From Streptomyces sp. H27-H5 (GTDB taxonomy: Bacteria > Actinomycetota > Actinomycetes > Streptomycetales > Streptomycetaceae), in NCBI RefSeq assembly GCF_026627505.1, contig NZ_JAPNLK010000021.1, positions 1-64,000 on the forward strand: a stretch of DNA of 64,000 bases, written 5' to 3'. Shown one piece after another: positions 42,387 to 51,900 of the stretch (position 1 is the stretch's first letter; each line of letters begins with the position of its first letter). Both the position numbers and the translations under genes were made by a program. The notes beneath the pieces were generated by a model that saw only the letters and a list, made by a program, of their open reading frames with translations, was not told where the DNA came from and ran no database searches.

Positions 42387-43035
42387 ACCAGGCCGAGGTG
42401 ACGAGGACCGTCCCTTCGGTGGTGCGGACCGACACCTTGCCCGTGTCGCCGTAGACCTCGCGCCGCCAGTCGGCGAACAGTCGGGCCAGGCGGAGCGCGG
42501 CGTTGCGGCTGAGCGCGTCGTCGGTGAAGTAGGAGACAAAGGTGATCCGCGCCTCGCCGGCGGCGCTCACCTTCCGTACGCGGGTCTCGCGTACGGACTG
42601 CTGGGAGACGGTGCCGTCGTCGGCCTTGGTGAGGTGCTCCCCGAGGTAGCCCTGGAAATCCCGGGTCAAGTCGAACCAGTCCGCCGGCCCGCAGGGGCCG
42701 CCCCCGTTGCCGATCTCCCCGTCGGTCGGCGGACCGGCGCCGCCGGCCGTGGCCTCCTGGTCGGTGGGTGGGCCGGCGTATCCGCCGGTCTCCTCGTCCG
42801 TGGGTGGACCGGCGTATCCGCCGGTCTGCTCGTCGGTGGGCGGGCCCGCGTATCCGCTGCTCGGGTCGTCAGTCGTCGTGTCGAGGCCGCAATCGGCGGT
42901 CGGCGAGAGAGAGGGCACGGGCGCAGGCCCTGCCGCCGCCCCTCCCGCCGCCGTGTTGCCGCACCCCGCCATCAGGACGCACAGGAGCCCCGCCACCACC
43001 ACGCGCCCGGCCCCCGGAACCGTCTTCCCCACCAT
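42385..43035 (-). CDS. lipoprotein with tandem GYAGPPTDE repeats
   Basis: 216 aa from ATG 43035, with a GGGGGAAG site; GTG 43032 is an alternative. Residues 1-21 are a lipoprotein signal ending in the lipobox LMAGC. A low-complexity linker contains four near-identical units built on GYAGPPTDE (residues ~55-105), an extended Pro/Gly/Thr spacer. The C-terminal ~110 residues fold separately (WFDLTRDFQGYLGEHLTKAD, RITFVSYFTDDALSRNAALR) and contain a disulfide candidate near GPCGP. The function is unknown. It is likely displayed on the outer face of the membrane. Confidence 0.78.
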   Translation of the reverse strand: MVGKTVPGAGRVVVAGLLCVLMAGCGNTAAGGAAAGPAPVPSLSPTADCGLDTTTDDPSSGYAGPPTDEQTGGYAGPPTDEETGGYAGPPTDQEATAGGAGPPTDGEIGNGGGPCGPADWFDLTRDFQGYLGEHLTKADDGTVSQQSVRETRVRKVSAAGEARITFVSYFTDDALSRNAALRLARLFADWRREVYGDTGKVSVRTTEGTVLVTSAW

Positions 43036-43496
43036 CCACTTCCCCCTTCGGTCCCTCACCAAGAGGGGATCCGGCACGCGCCGGTTCCCGTCCCCGGACT
43101 GCCGCCGGACCTGGAGGTGGGGACCACAAGCGTACGTGCGGAGGCCTAAGTGGCTGTTGTTGTTCCGGACTTGAGGAGTGCTGGTCGAACGGGAGTCACC
43201 TGAACTCCCGACCCGACCGGTCCTCCCCCGCCGTCGTGACCTCCGCGTCCATCACATTGAGCGGCTGCATGACCGCGCGCACTGGGTGGACGTCACGTCG
43301 CCGAGGTGCCCGGCCGCACGGCGAGGCCAGAGCACCCACAGGCACGACGCCTGGCGTACCGCCACCACCAGCGTCCTCGCAGCAGTGCGCAGCTTGTCAC
43401 CCGAGCGGTGGGAGGCGAGGACGTCCGCAATGGCCAACTGGCGGCGACTGTGAAAATCGCTGTCCGATCACCGGAGCACGGTGATAGACATCCGGC
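43036..43496. other. 461-bp intergenic region
   Basis: This lies between the divergent lipoprotein and maleylpyruvate-isomerase-like genes. Short open frames on both strands (for example 43178-43453) have no RBS or sensible composition. GC content drops slightly near 43140-43180. Nothing beyond promoters is supported. Confidence 0.4.
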
Positions 43497-44297
43497 GTGG
43501 AAAAGAATCTTGAGTTCCCTGACCTGTTGCGACTGATCGATGAACGGTCGACCGCCTTCCGCGCCGTGGTCGCCGCCGCGCCCGGTCTCGACGCGCAGGT
43601 GCCGACCTGCCCCGGGTGGACGCTGTTCGATCTGGTGAAGCACCTGGGTGGGGGAGACCGTTTCTGGGCCGCCATCGTAGGCGCGGGGTCTGCCGACGCT
43701 CCCCCGGCCGAGGCCGTCGCCGCGCGCGCCGCGCTGGAAGTGCCGCAGGAGCGTGAGGCCCTGCTGGCCTGGCTGGACGCGTCGACGCAGCTTCTGCTGG
43801 GCGCCCTGCGCGCGGCGGGACCGAAGAGCGGTTGCTGGACGTGGTGGCCCGCGTCGCAGTCACCGCAGACCGCCGGCGGCACCGCCCGGCATCGGGTCCA
43901 GGAGACCGCGGTGCACACCTACGACGCCCAGCTCGCCGGGGGCGCCCCGCAGCCGCTGCCGGTCGAGCCGGCACTCGACGGTGTGGAGGAGTTCCTGTTC
44001 ACCGTCTGCGCAACGCCGAGTGCCTGGCCGCACAAGCCCACGGCCTTCGACTTCCACGCCGCCGAGGGCCGCTCCTGGCGCCTCACCGTCGACGGCGACG
44101 GCGCACGCACCACCCGCATCCCCGTGCCCACCGCCGCGACCGGCGAAGACTCGGACGCAGCCGGCGCCTCCGTCCACGGCACGGCCAGTGAGCTGGTCCT
44201 TTACCTGTACGACCGGATCCAGGCCGACTCCTTGCACGTTGACGGAGACGCAGGGCTGCTCGACCTGCTCCGCGCCTGGGAGCCGGAGGAGAAGTAG
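43497..44297 (+). CDS. maleylpyruvate isomerase family mycothiol-dependent protein
   Basis: 266 aa from GTG 43497. The N-terminal DinB-like four-helix domain starts LLRLIDERSTAFRAVVAAAP, with VPTCPGWTLFDLVKHLGGGD as the family signature and a later helix, RHRVQETAVHTYDAQL, carrying the His pair expected to bind metal. A C-terminal beta domain (DFHAAEGRSWRLTVDGDG, GTASELVLYLYDRI) resembles the SCP2-like MDMPI C-terminal domain. It is probably a mycothiol-dependent transferase or isomerase of unknown substrate. It is monocistronic, just upstream of an IS remnant. Confidence 0.85.
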   Translation: MEKNLEFPDLLRLIDERSTAFRAVVAAAPGLDAQVPTCPGWTLFDLVKHLGGGDRFWAAIVGAGSADAPPAEAVAARAALEVPQEREALLAWLDASTQLLLGALRAAGPKSGCWTWWPASQSPQTAGGTARHRVQETAVHTYDAQLAGGAPQPLPVEPALDGVEEFLFTVCATPSAWPHKPTAFDFHAAEGRSWRLTVDGDGARTTRIPVPTAATGEDSDAAGASVHGTASELVLYLYDRIQADSLHVDGDAGLLDLLRAWEPEEK

Positions 44298-44335
44298 GAC
44301 GTAGCGGGCGCTGTTGGCCGGCTGCGGGGCCGGGG

Positions 44336-44805
44336 CGGGCAACCGGAGGCTTATTGCCACCGCGCGATGCTGGACGCGATGCGCTACCTGGTCGACAACG
44401 GCACGAAGTGGCGGGCCTTGCCTGCCGACTTCCCACCGTGGAACCGGGTCTACGCGTTCTTCCGGCGCTGGCGCGGCCCAGGTCCTGCTCACCCAGGTCA
44501 CTGCCGCGCACTACCTGCTGGCCCTGGTCTGGGCCGACGGCGGATGCACCGGCAGCCTCGTCGAGTACTGCCTCGCGGCCCTCGCCCTGGTCCTCGCCAT
44601 TGGCAAACGCAGCGACGACATGCGCGGCTTCGTCGTGCTGCCCAAGCGGTGGATCGTCGAGCGGTTCTACGCCCACCTGATGCGAAGTCGCCGTCTCGTG
44701 CGCGACTTCGAGCGTTCCATCGCCAGCGCGGAGGCGATGGTCTACTGGTCGATGACGATGCTCATGCCCCGCCGCGTTGCCCGGCCACGTCCTTCGCGAG
44801 CGTGA
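44336..44805 (+). pseudogene. degenerate IS5-family transposase
   Basis: Fragment 1 (frame of 44367) reads [20 protein letters not shown] and [20 protein letters not shown], the N-terminal domain of Streptomyces IS5 transposases. Near 44475 it jumps frame. Fragment 2 reads [40 protein letters not shown] and [13 protein letters not shown], the C-terminal part with the last acidic residue region. The central segment with the first catalytic Asp has been deleted, so it cannot transpose by itself. No terminal inverted repeats were identified. Confidence 0.8.
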
Positions 44806-45000
44806 ATCGGCCAGGTGCCGGCTCGATCAGCCAGCCGCGCGCCGTCAGCCGCTTGGCCTTCGATCGCAGTGCCTCCACCTTTCCCGGTACGGGGTCCAGG
44901 CCGAAGCAGGCGGCCATCTCCTGGCACGTCAACGCTCCTTGACCGAGTCGGTTACGGTCGCTGAGGGCCTGCAGGATGCGCTGGTAGTCCACCGACAGCG
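44762..45000 (-). pseudogene. C-terminal fragment of a helical DNA-binding-like protein
   Basis: The minus-strand frame ending at 44762 reads LSVDYQRILQALSDRNRLGQ, ALTCQEMAACFGLDP and LRSKAKRLTARGWLIEPAPG. This is a winged-helix-like sequence of the sort I associate with streptomycete transposase neighbourhoods. The frame extends upstream to 45265 but that part looks unrelated. It overlaps the IS5 remnant antisense and is probably another relic at the same insertion hot spot. Confidence 0.5.
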
Positions 45001-45192
45001 CCGACCAGGCCAGCCCCGCGCGCCACACCGGCACCCCTGTTTTCGGCTTCGCCGCCTCCGCCGGTTCGGGCCGCGCCGGCTGCACACCGGGAGCCGGCAG
45101 ACCCTCGGATGATGACAGGGGCCAAGGCTGCGATGTCAGTGTGCTGAAGTATCCTTCCGGCCACCGCACACCGACTGCAAGGAACAAGAGAA

Positions 45193-46701
45193 TTGACCGC
45201 CCAGTCTGCTTTCCCGCTGCCCTTTCAAACGTCCCGTTCCATATCGTTCGCGACACCCCGAACACTGCGGGAACTTCAGATGATGCAGTGCAGCGCGCTC
45301 ATCCGGGAGAAGCCGGGGTGGTTCGACAAGATGAACGATGCCGACATCGTCGCCAGATGGACGCAGGAAGCGATGGCCCAGGGCCTCACCGAAGCGCAGG
45401 TGCGTTACGTGCTCGCCGAACTCGCGCACTACGCCGCGCTCCGCGACGGACGGACCGGCGTCGAGGTGTCCGCCGTCGACGGGGTGTGGCATTCGGACAC
45501 ACTGGTCGATGACACGCTCGGATCCCGGCTGCGCGAGGCGGTTCGGGTGCTGGAGCAGGTCTCCGAAGAAGAGCGGGACTGGCATCCCGGATCCGACGGC
45601 CAGGTACTGGATCTGGTCCATCCCTCACTGTTCTGCCTGGTGAGAGAGGTGAGCGGGGCACCCGAGAAGGCTTGGCAGAACCCGACGGACCGCTACGCGA
45701 GGTACGAGTTCTCGGAGAAGTTCCAGTGGCTGCCCACGGACGTCGACGTCAGTGACGACGGCGCCGTCGCCTTCCGCTCGTACGTCAACAACGTCCACCC
45801 CGACACTCATCGCGAACTGGTCTCCGTCCTGCCGGACTTGTTCGCGTGCCTGCGTCCGATGTTTGAGAACGTGCTCACGGATCTGCTGCATCCGCGGCCC
45901 CTGCGGATCGAGGCCAATCCCTACGGGTGGTACGACTCGGAGCCGGAGTATCCGAACAAGACCTCCTACGGTGATGACGCAGCCTTCGCAGAAGCCCGCG
46001 ATGCCTGGGAAGCGGCCCACAACGATTGGTGGGAGAACCGCCGCCCGGCCGTCCCGGACGCCCCGGCCTTCACCCCGCCCGAGTTGCCCGACGAATCCGC
46101 CCGGGTCGACCTGCGCGGCCGCCGTCTCCAAGTCATCGTCAAGCTCGCCACCATTCATCTCACTCCGGACAAGCCCGAGTACGCCGGCGGCTCCTGGCAT
46201 GTCGAGGGGATGTTGAACGAGCGGATCGTATCGACCGGCATCTACTACTGGGACAGCGAGAACATCACCGAAAGCCGGCTGGGTTTCCGTGCGGCACTCG
46301 ACGACCCGGACTACGAACAGAACGACGACAACGGCATGCGTGAGGTCTACGGCCTGGAGAACGAAGAAGCACTGAACCAGGTGCTGGGATCGACAGCGAC
46401 CCCGGCGGGCCGCTGCCTGGCGTTCCCGAACATCCTGCAACACCGCGTCGGCTCATTCCGCCTGACCGATGCCACGCGCCCGGGATACCGAAAGATTCTG
46501 GCGTTCTTCCTGGTCGACCCTTCGGAGAAGATCGTTTCGACATCCGACGTGCCCCCGCAACAACCCTGGTCCGACACCTCGACCATGACCCTTGAGCAGG
46601 CCAAGAACTACCGCGAAGAACTCATGCGGGAACGCAAGTTCTTCGTCGACGAACACAACGAGCAGCTTTACGAGCGAGAATTCTCCCTCTGCGAGCACTG
46701 A
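45193..46701 (+). CDS. DUF4246 family protein, 2-oxoglutarate-dioxygenase-like
   Basis: 502 aa from TTG 45193, with AAGGA upstream; no ATG is better placed. The middle and C-terminal part shows the DUF4246 signature: LQVIVKLATIHLTPDKPEYA, GGSWHVEGMLNERIVSTGIY and YWDSENITESRLGFRAAL, followed by NILQHRVGSFRL. His-x-Glu in WHVEG and the later His in LQHRV, with the Arg/Tyr of RPGYRKIL, look like a 2OG-Fe(II) facial triad plus 2OG-binding residue. The family is most familiar from fungi, so its presence here suggests horizontal spread. It adjoins IS relics. Substrate and role are unknown. Confidence 0.82.
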   Translation: MTAQSAFPLPFQTSRSISFATPRTLRELQMMQCSALIREKPGWFDKMNDADIVARWTQEAMAQGLTEAQVRYVLAELAHYAALRDGRTGVEVSAVDGVWHSDTLVDDTLGSRLREAVRVLEQVSEEERDWHPGSDGQVLDLVHPSLFCLVREVSGAPEKAWQNPTDRYARYEFSEKFQWLPTDVDVSDDGAVAFRSYVNNVHPDTHRELVSVLPDLFACLRPMFENVLTDLLHPRPLRIEANPYGWYDSEPEYPNKTSYGDDAAFAEARDAWEAAHNDWWENRRPAVPDAPAFTPPELPDESARVDLRGRRLQVIVKLATIHLTPDKPEYAGGSWHVEGMLNERIVSTGIYYWDSENITESRLGFRAALDDPDYEQNDDNGMREVYGLENEEALNQVLGSTATPAGRCLAFPNILQHRVGSFRLTDATRPGYRKILAFFLVDPSEKIVSTSDVPPQQPWSDTSTMTLEQAKNYREELMRERKFFVDEHNEQLYEREFSLCEH

Positions 46702-46710
46702 ACCTCCTCG

Positions 46711-46726
46711 CTCATGAATGCATGAG
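46711..46726. terminator. short hairpin after the DUF4246 gene
   Basis: CTCATG-AATG-CATGAG (6-bp stem, 4-base loop) lies 10 bases after the stop. It is weak for a Streptomyces terminator and is recorded as a candidate only. Confidence 0.3.
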
Positions 46727-46894
46727 GTCAGGAAGGTGTGGCGGGTCCCGGCGGTGGTGCTGATGCGGTGCGGGCAGGGCGCCATCGGCGAGGTTCCGGG
46801 AGAACGGCAAGCCGGTTTCTGGCGCGGCGATGAGTTTGCGGGCTCTCGCCGGTCTATCTCTTGAGGGAGACAGTCGACGCATCGGGAGTAAGCC

Positions 46895-47539
46895 ATGGGC
46901 CTCATCCACATCGAGATGTTCGCGACCCTCGACCTCATCGGGCAGGCGCCCGGCGGCCCCGACGAGGACCCCGTGGGGTTCCCGTTCGGCGGCTGGCAGG
47001 CGCCCCTGATGGACGAGGTCGCCGGGGCACAGGTCGGTGCCGCGTACGAAGGCACGGACGCCCTGCTGCTCGGCCGGCGGACGTACGACATCTTCGCCGC
47101 CTACTGGCCTCACCAGAAGGGTGGTGAGGACAGCGAGATCGCCACGCTCTTCAACAGTGTCCCGAAGTACGTGGCCTCCCGCGGCAAGCCCGACCTCTCG
47201 TGGGCCGGGTCCACACAGCTGGGCCCGGACCTCGCCGCCGCGGTACGTGAGATCCGTGAACGGCACCAGCACGTGAAGGTCGTCGGGAGCCTGAACCTCG
47301 TACAGAGCCTCCTGCGCGAGAAGCTCTTCGACCGTCTCGACCTCTGGGTGCATCCGATCGTGCTGGGCGTGGGCAAGAAGGTGTTCGACGATGGCGCGGT
47401 TCCCACCAACGTCACCCTCCTCGCACCCCCGGCAGCGAGCCCCAAGGGCACCGTGTACCTGCGTTACGGCATCGCCGACGGAACGCCCGCGACGGGAGAC
47501 ATGAGCGCACCCGATCGCGGCGTCGGAAGCGGCGAGTAG
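46895..47539 (+). CDS. dihydrofolate reductase-like (RibD C-terminal) protein
   Basis: 214 aa from ATG 46895 (MGLIHIEMFATLDLIGQAPG). The family pattern is clear: DALLLGRRTYDIFAAYWP, then VPKYVASRGKPDLSW, HVKVVGSLNLVQSLLREKLF and LDLWVHPIVLGVGKKVFDDG. These proteins have the DHFR/RibD reductase fold and probably bind NADPH. The physiological substrate is unknown, and a role in folate metabolism should not be assumed. It stands alone. Confidence 0.88.
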   Translation: MGLIHIEMFATLDLIGQAPGGPDEDPVGFPFGGWQAPLMDEVAGAQVGAAYEGTDALLLGRRTYDIFAAYWPHQKGGEDSEIATLFNSVPKYVASRGKPDLSWAGSTQLGPDLAAAVREIRERHQHVKVVGSLNLVQSLLREKLFDRLDLWVHPIVLGVGKKVFDDGAVPTNVTLLAPPAASPKGTVYLRYGIADGTPATGDMSAPDRGVGSGE

Positions 47540-47705
47540 GGCACCCCGCGCAGGGCGGGCCCGCGCCGCCGCGGAACGCGCGGACACGGTGTTGCCGCAC
47601 GCATCCCCTTGCCGAGGCGGTCGAACTCGTCGACGATGCTCCAAGGCCTCAGGCCGGCCGGAATTCGCCCGGCCCCGGTCGGAGCGTCACAGACAAGGGG
47701 AGACA

Positions 47706-48071
47706 GTGACGAAGCGCAAGATCTCAAGAAGGCACCCCGTGGCGGTGGCATTCGTACCCCTCTTCGTGCTCGCCGGCCTCCTGCTCGGCCCTGGAGCGGC
47801 GTCGGCAGCGGCGGCCGCGCCGACGGTGCGGCAGGCTCCCGTCACCGTCGCGCTCTCGCAGGGCGGTCTCTCGTCCGGTGCGGGCGCGGTGACCGGGATC
47901 CAGGCGCCGAAGAGCGCCCCCGTCCTGGCCACCACCGGGAACAAGAAGGCCAAGAAGAGCAAGAAGAAGGGTGGGTTCTTCAAGACACTCCTGATCGTCA
48001 TCATCGTCGTCATCGTGCTGCTCGTGGTTCTCTACGGGGTTCGCCGCGCTCTGCGCCGCAGGTCCTCCTAG
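47706..48071 (+). CDS. small membrane protein with basic C-terminal anchor
   Basis: 121 aa from GTG 47706, with AGGGGAGA upstream. A signal-like helix lies at ~12-36 (VAVAFVPLFVLAGLLLGPGA). A short Ala/Val/Ser-rich external segment follows, then a Lys cluster (GNKKAKKSKKKGG), a second hydrophobic helix (TLLIVIIVVIVLLVVLYGV) and a basic tail. It is probably a two-pass or processed C-tail-anchored protein, function unknown. Its TAG stop lies inside the left end of the MITE-like element, so that element inserted at the very end of the gene. Confidence 0.7.
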   Translation: MTKRKISRRHPVAVAFVPLFVLAGLLLGPGAASAAAAAPTVRQAPVTVALSQGGLSSGAGAVTGIQAPKSAPVLATTGNKKAKKSKKKGGFFKTLLIVIIVVIVLLVVLYGVRRALRRRSS

Positions 48072-48232
48072 TGCTGTGACCGGAAAGGTTTGCCGGGGCG
48101 CGGTGTCCGGTGTGGTGCATCGCAAGGCGGAGGACTGCCGCTTGTACTGGACGTACTCGGGCGGTTCGACAACGCGGCGAGGTGCCGTGCCGGGCGCCGT
48201 GACACGGTGAACCTTTCCGGTCACAGCACTAG
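48068..48232 (+). repeat. MITE-like element, copy A
   Basis: 165 bp bounded by perfect 23-bp terminal inverted repeats (48068-48090 and 48210-48232, starting CTAGTGCTGTGACCGG). It has no coding capacity. The internal core (GGTGTCCGGTG, CGCAAGGCGGAGG, GTACTGGACGTACTCGGG, CGACAACGC) is shared, inverted, with the adjacent copy B. Size and structure fit a non-autonomous element mobilised by a transposase elsewhere. Confidence 0.75.
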
Positions 48233-48391
48233 CCGTCTCTTTCGGAGCTTGCCGGGGCCGCGGTGCCCGGCACCGCCCCTGGCGGCGTTGTCGGGGCACC
48301 CGAGTACGTCCAGTACACGAGCGCCCCTCCGCCTTGCCAGGCACGGCACCGGACACCGCGGCCCTCACCGACAAGATCCGAAAGAGACGAC
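48233..48391 (-). repeat. MITE-like element, copy B (inverted)
   Basis: About 158 bp with imperfect terminal inverted repeats (CGTCTCTTTCGGA at the left, TCCGAAAGAGACG at the right; about 18 of 21 bases pair). Its reverse complement contains the same core as copy A (GCGGTGTCCGGTG, GCAAGGCGGAGG, GTACTGGACGTACTCGGG, CCGACAACGC). The ends differ from those of copy A. It abuts copy A with no spacer. Confidence 0.7.
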
Positions 48392-48470
48392 CCAGGCCAC
48401 GCCGCCGGACCTCCCGACAGGGCCGGTCCCCGTCGCGGCTGACCGCTGCTGGAACCCGCCTGCTCCGCGT

Positions 48471-48503
48471 GCCGCCTCCGGCAGGTCTTCTGCCGGAGGC
48501 GGC
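48471..48503. terminator. hairpin downstream of the Rid-family gene
   Basis: A perfect 14-bp stem (GCCGCCTCCGGCAG / CTGCCGGAGGCGGC) with loop GTCTT starts 10 bases past the Rid gene stop on the minus strand. It is a convincing terminator. Confidence 0.85.
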
Positions 48504-48512
48504 GATGTCGCG

Positions 48513-48914
48513 TCACCCGACGGCGGTTCCCTCAAGTTCGACCATCAGGGCGGGCATGGCCAGCCGTTCCACCCCGAGCATCGTCATCGACGGTGTGACC
48601 CCGGCGGCGCTCAGCCGCGACTTCAGCAGGTCGTGATGTTCGAACAGTCGATCGACGTCGATGGTGTAGACATTGAGTCGGACGAGGTTCGCGAGTGACA
48701 TGCCGGCCTCGCCGAGCACGGCCTCCAGGTTGTCGAGGCTCAGAGCCAGCTGCGCTCCCATGTCACCGTCGTGCCGGGGCTTGCCGTCGTCGCCCATCGA
48801 GGTTTGCCCGGCGCAGTACAGGGTTCGGGTCTGCCCGGAGACGATCTCACCCTGGCTGTACCCCATCTCCAATGACCACGCCCACGGGTTGACTCCTGTT
48901 CGCTCTACCGCCAC
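48513..48914 (-). CDS. Rid (YjgF/YER057c/UK114) family protein
   Basis: 133 aa from ATG 48914 (MAVERTGVNPWAWSLEMGYS). It shows the chorismate-mutase-like trimer fold pattern: YSQGEIVSGQTRTLYCAGQT, then LDNLEAVLGEAGMSLANLVRLNVYTID and VTPSMTMLGVERLAMPALMVE. Family members remove reactive enamine/imine intermediates. The canonical RidA Arg is replaced: the segment before the C-terminal strand reads TMLGVERLAMP instead of a TRxxVxVxxLP. This argues for one of the other Rid subfamilies. It lies downstream of, and is separately terminated from, the nSTAND gene. Confidence 0.85.
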   Translation of the reverse strand: MAVERTGVNPWAWSLEMGYSQGEIVSGQTRTLYCAGQTSMGDDGKPRHDGDMGAQLALSLDNLEAVLGEAGMSLANLVRLNVYTIDVDRLFEHHDLLKSRLSAAGVTPSMTMLGVERLAMPALMVELEGTAVG

Positions 48915-48930
48915 AACAGCTCCATTCGAA

Positions 48931-51900
48931 TCATCGAGAGTGATACGCCCATCGCACCGGCTCGGTTTCCACCGTCCGTGACGTCGTGTTGATGAGCCTT
49001 CCCGCAGATGACGACACCCCTGGTCGTATATTCGATGGATTCATTTGTATGCGCGCTGACCGCTTGATCTCACCGCCAGCGAGCCGATGTGCGCCATGGC
49101 ACCGGCGGGGGTCTTCCCGCCAAAGTGCCGCTCCTTCTGCCGTTACTTCGCGCAGGTGCTCTGAATAGGGCACGCCTGACGCGTACCGGGTCGTCCAGTC
49201 CTTCTCCGAGAGACCGGTGCCGACGATCCGGCAGGCGAGGCCGGTGAGGTCGGTGACGGTCGCGGGGAGGTCGCCCAGGTGCCACAGCCGGACATGGCCG
49301 CCCTGCCCGGACACCACGGCCAGGGTCCTGCCGTCGGGGCTGAAGCGGATGTCCTCGGCGGTCTCCTCCACGGTCGCCGCGAGGGAGGGCCGTGCAGGGT
49401 CGGAGACGTCCCAGATGCCGACTGAGCCCGATTTCTCGGCGGTGGCGACGAGGCGGCCGGCGGGGTGGAACACCACCCGGTGGGCCTCCTTGACCGGCAT
49501 CGAGGCGATCGGCGCATGACCGACGTCCTGTCCGACCGGCCACTGGAGTACCTGGCCCCCCGCGGAGTCGTCCGTCACCAGCCGGCGCCCGTCCGGGCTG
49601 AAAGCCGCGTGGTCCATCCCCAGCAGCGAATGGCGCGTGGAGGTACGGGCGTCGGCCGGCGGCTTGGCATGGTGGACCCGGGCGGGCGCCGACGGGTTCG
49701 ACACGTCCCAGAGCGAAGAGGGCAGGGCCAGCAGTCGGCCGTCCGGACTGAACACGGTCGGCGTGGTGCCCAGGATGTGGTGGCCGATGACGGGTGCCGG
49801 CTCGTCGGTGTCGTTGATCAGTTCGTTGAGCGACTCCTGGAGGTACCGCCGGCCGGGCACGGGCGTGCCGGTGTCCCAGAGGCCGACCCAGGTCTTGCCC
49901 ACCGGGAGTTCCCTGCCCGACGCGACCAGCAGCGCCGTGCGCGGACTGAATGCCAGCGACGTCACCCCCGTCGGAGTGGCCAGCACGGCCCGCTGCCGAG
50001 GCCGGTCGGGGTCCGTCAGGTCCCAGAGCACCAGCTCGCCGCGCGCGGAGATGGTGTCCGCGATCGTGCCGACCGCCAGAGTCGTGCCCTCCCGGTCGAA
50101 GGCCAGGGTTTCCACCGGATGCGCGGACCCGTTCACGAGCGGCGGCAGTTCGCGCGGGTGAGCCGGGTCCCGGACGTCCCACTGATGGACGCCGCCCGCG
50201 AAGCCGCCCACCATCAGCCTGCTGCCGTCCGGGCTGAACGCGGCCTCGGCAAGGCCCGCCTCACCGGTGTCGAGGCCGGCCGCGAGGCTGGGCGCCCTGC
50301 GCGGGGCGACCCGCCAGCGCCAGACCGAGCGGGATTCGTCGACCACGAGGACGTGCCGGCCATCGCTGCTGAAGGTGAACCCGGCGGGCTTGGCGGGACC
50401 GGGGAGCGCGGCCGGTCCGGAGGGGCGGACCGGGTCCGCGACGTCCCACAGTTGGGTCCGCCCCCCTTCGGATGCCGTGACGACGGCACGGCCGTCGGGG
50501 CTGAAAGCCGCCGCCCGGACATCGGTCGGATGCTCCAGTACGGCGAGCCTTTCGGGGGCGGCCGGGTTCGTGAACCGCCACAGGGCGAGCTTGTGCCCGG
50601 AGGCGACGGCCAGCACCGGGGCGTTCGGGCTGACGGCTAGCGTGCCGGCCGTGTGGCCCCGTGTCCGGGACACGGCACGCGGACGTTGTGGGTCCGCCAC
50701 GTTCCAGAGCTGCCAGCCGGAGAAGTGCGTGATGGACTCCGGCCCCAACGAAGCGTCCTTCGTGCCCAGGCCGGAGGCGGTGACCAGCGTATGCCCGTCG
50801 GCACTGAACCGTACGGTGTCGGCATCGGTCGCCGGAGTCGGCGCGGAGAGCCGGCGCGGCAGGGCGGGATCGCCGATGTCCCACAGGGTCAGCGTGCCGT
50901 CGGCGCCGCCGGCCACGACCGCCAGCGTCCTGCCGTCCGGGCTGAAGGCGGCATCCTGCACCTCCTCCAGGCCCGTACGGAACGGTAGCCGGCGGGGGCG
51001 CCGGAGATCTGTCGTGTCCCACAGGGACAGCTCGTGGACGGGGGAGGCACCGACGATGCCGCCGGTGACGACGGCGAGGGTGCGCCCGTCGACGCTCAGC
51101 GAGACATGGGCGACCTCGTCGGGAAGGCCGGTCAGGGTGGCGAGCCGCCGCGGGCGCACGGGGTCCGCGGTGTCCCACAGGTCGACGGACGGGGCGCGGT
51201 CGCCCGCGACGGCCAACAGGGTGCCGCCTTGGAAGAAGGCGGCGACATCGTCCACCGGCCCGAGGGCCCCGTCAGGTGACGCGCCGTCGAACCGGGTCCG
51301 TTGAAGGGTGCTGAGCAGCCCCTGCCGGCCATCCGGAGTGGGGTCGACCTGCTGGGCGGCGAGGCTGAGCCGCAGCGAGGTGCGGGGATCGCTGTCGCGC
51401 AGGCTCTCGGCCTGCGCCCGTAAGCCCCGGCCAACCGCGAGTATGCTCTGCTTCTTCGCCGTCGTGTCCGACTCGTCGGCGCGGCGGCTCTGCATCTGCG
51501 CGGTGACCGTGCCGGCGACGGCGAGGAGTGCGAGTACCACCAGCGCCGCCAACGAGCCGCGGAAGAGCACGGAGGCCCGACGAGCCTGCCGGAGCGACGC
51601 GTCGAGGAAGGTCATGGCGGTGGGGGAGAGGCTGCCCCGCCCGTGCCCGGCCGCCCAGTCCCGAGCGGCTTTCAGGCGGCTGCCCCGGTACAAGTGGGAA
51701 CGGTCACGTTCCGCGGCGGCCCAGCCGGCCGCGTCCTCCTCGATCTGCTGGCGCAGGAGGTTGTCGGCTCGGTGGACGTTCACCCAGTCCCGCAGCCGCG
51801 GCCAGGCCCGCAGGAGGGCTTCATGGCTGATGGCAACCGTCTCCCGCCGCAGGGTGAGCAGCCGTCCCGAGGTGAAGCCGGACAGCACGGCCTGGGCCGC

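Noticed and set aside
43178..43453. 91-aa plus-strand ORF in the gap before the maleylpyruvate-isomerase-like gene
   Set aside because: Composition is Arg/His-rich and unlike a protein, with no RBS.
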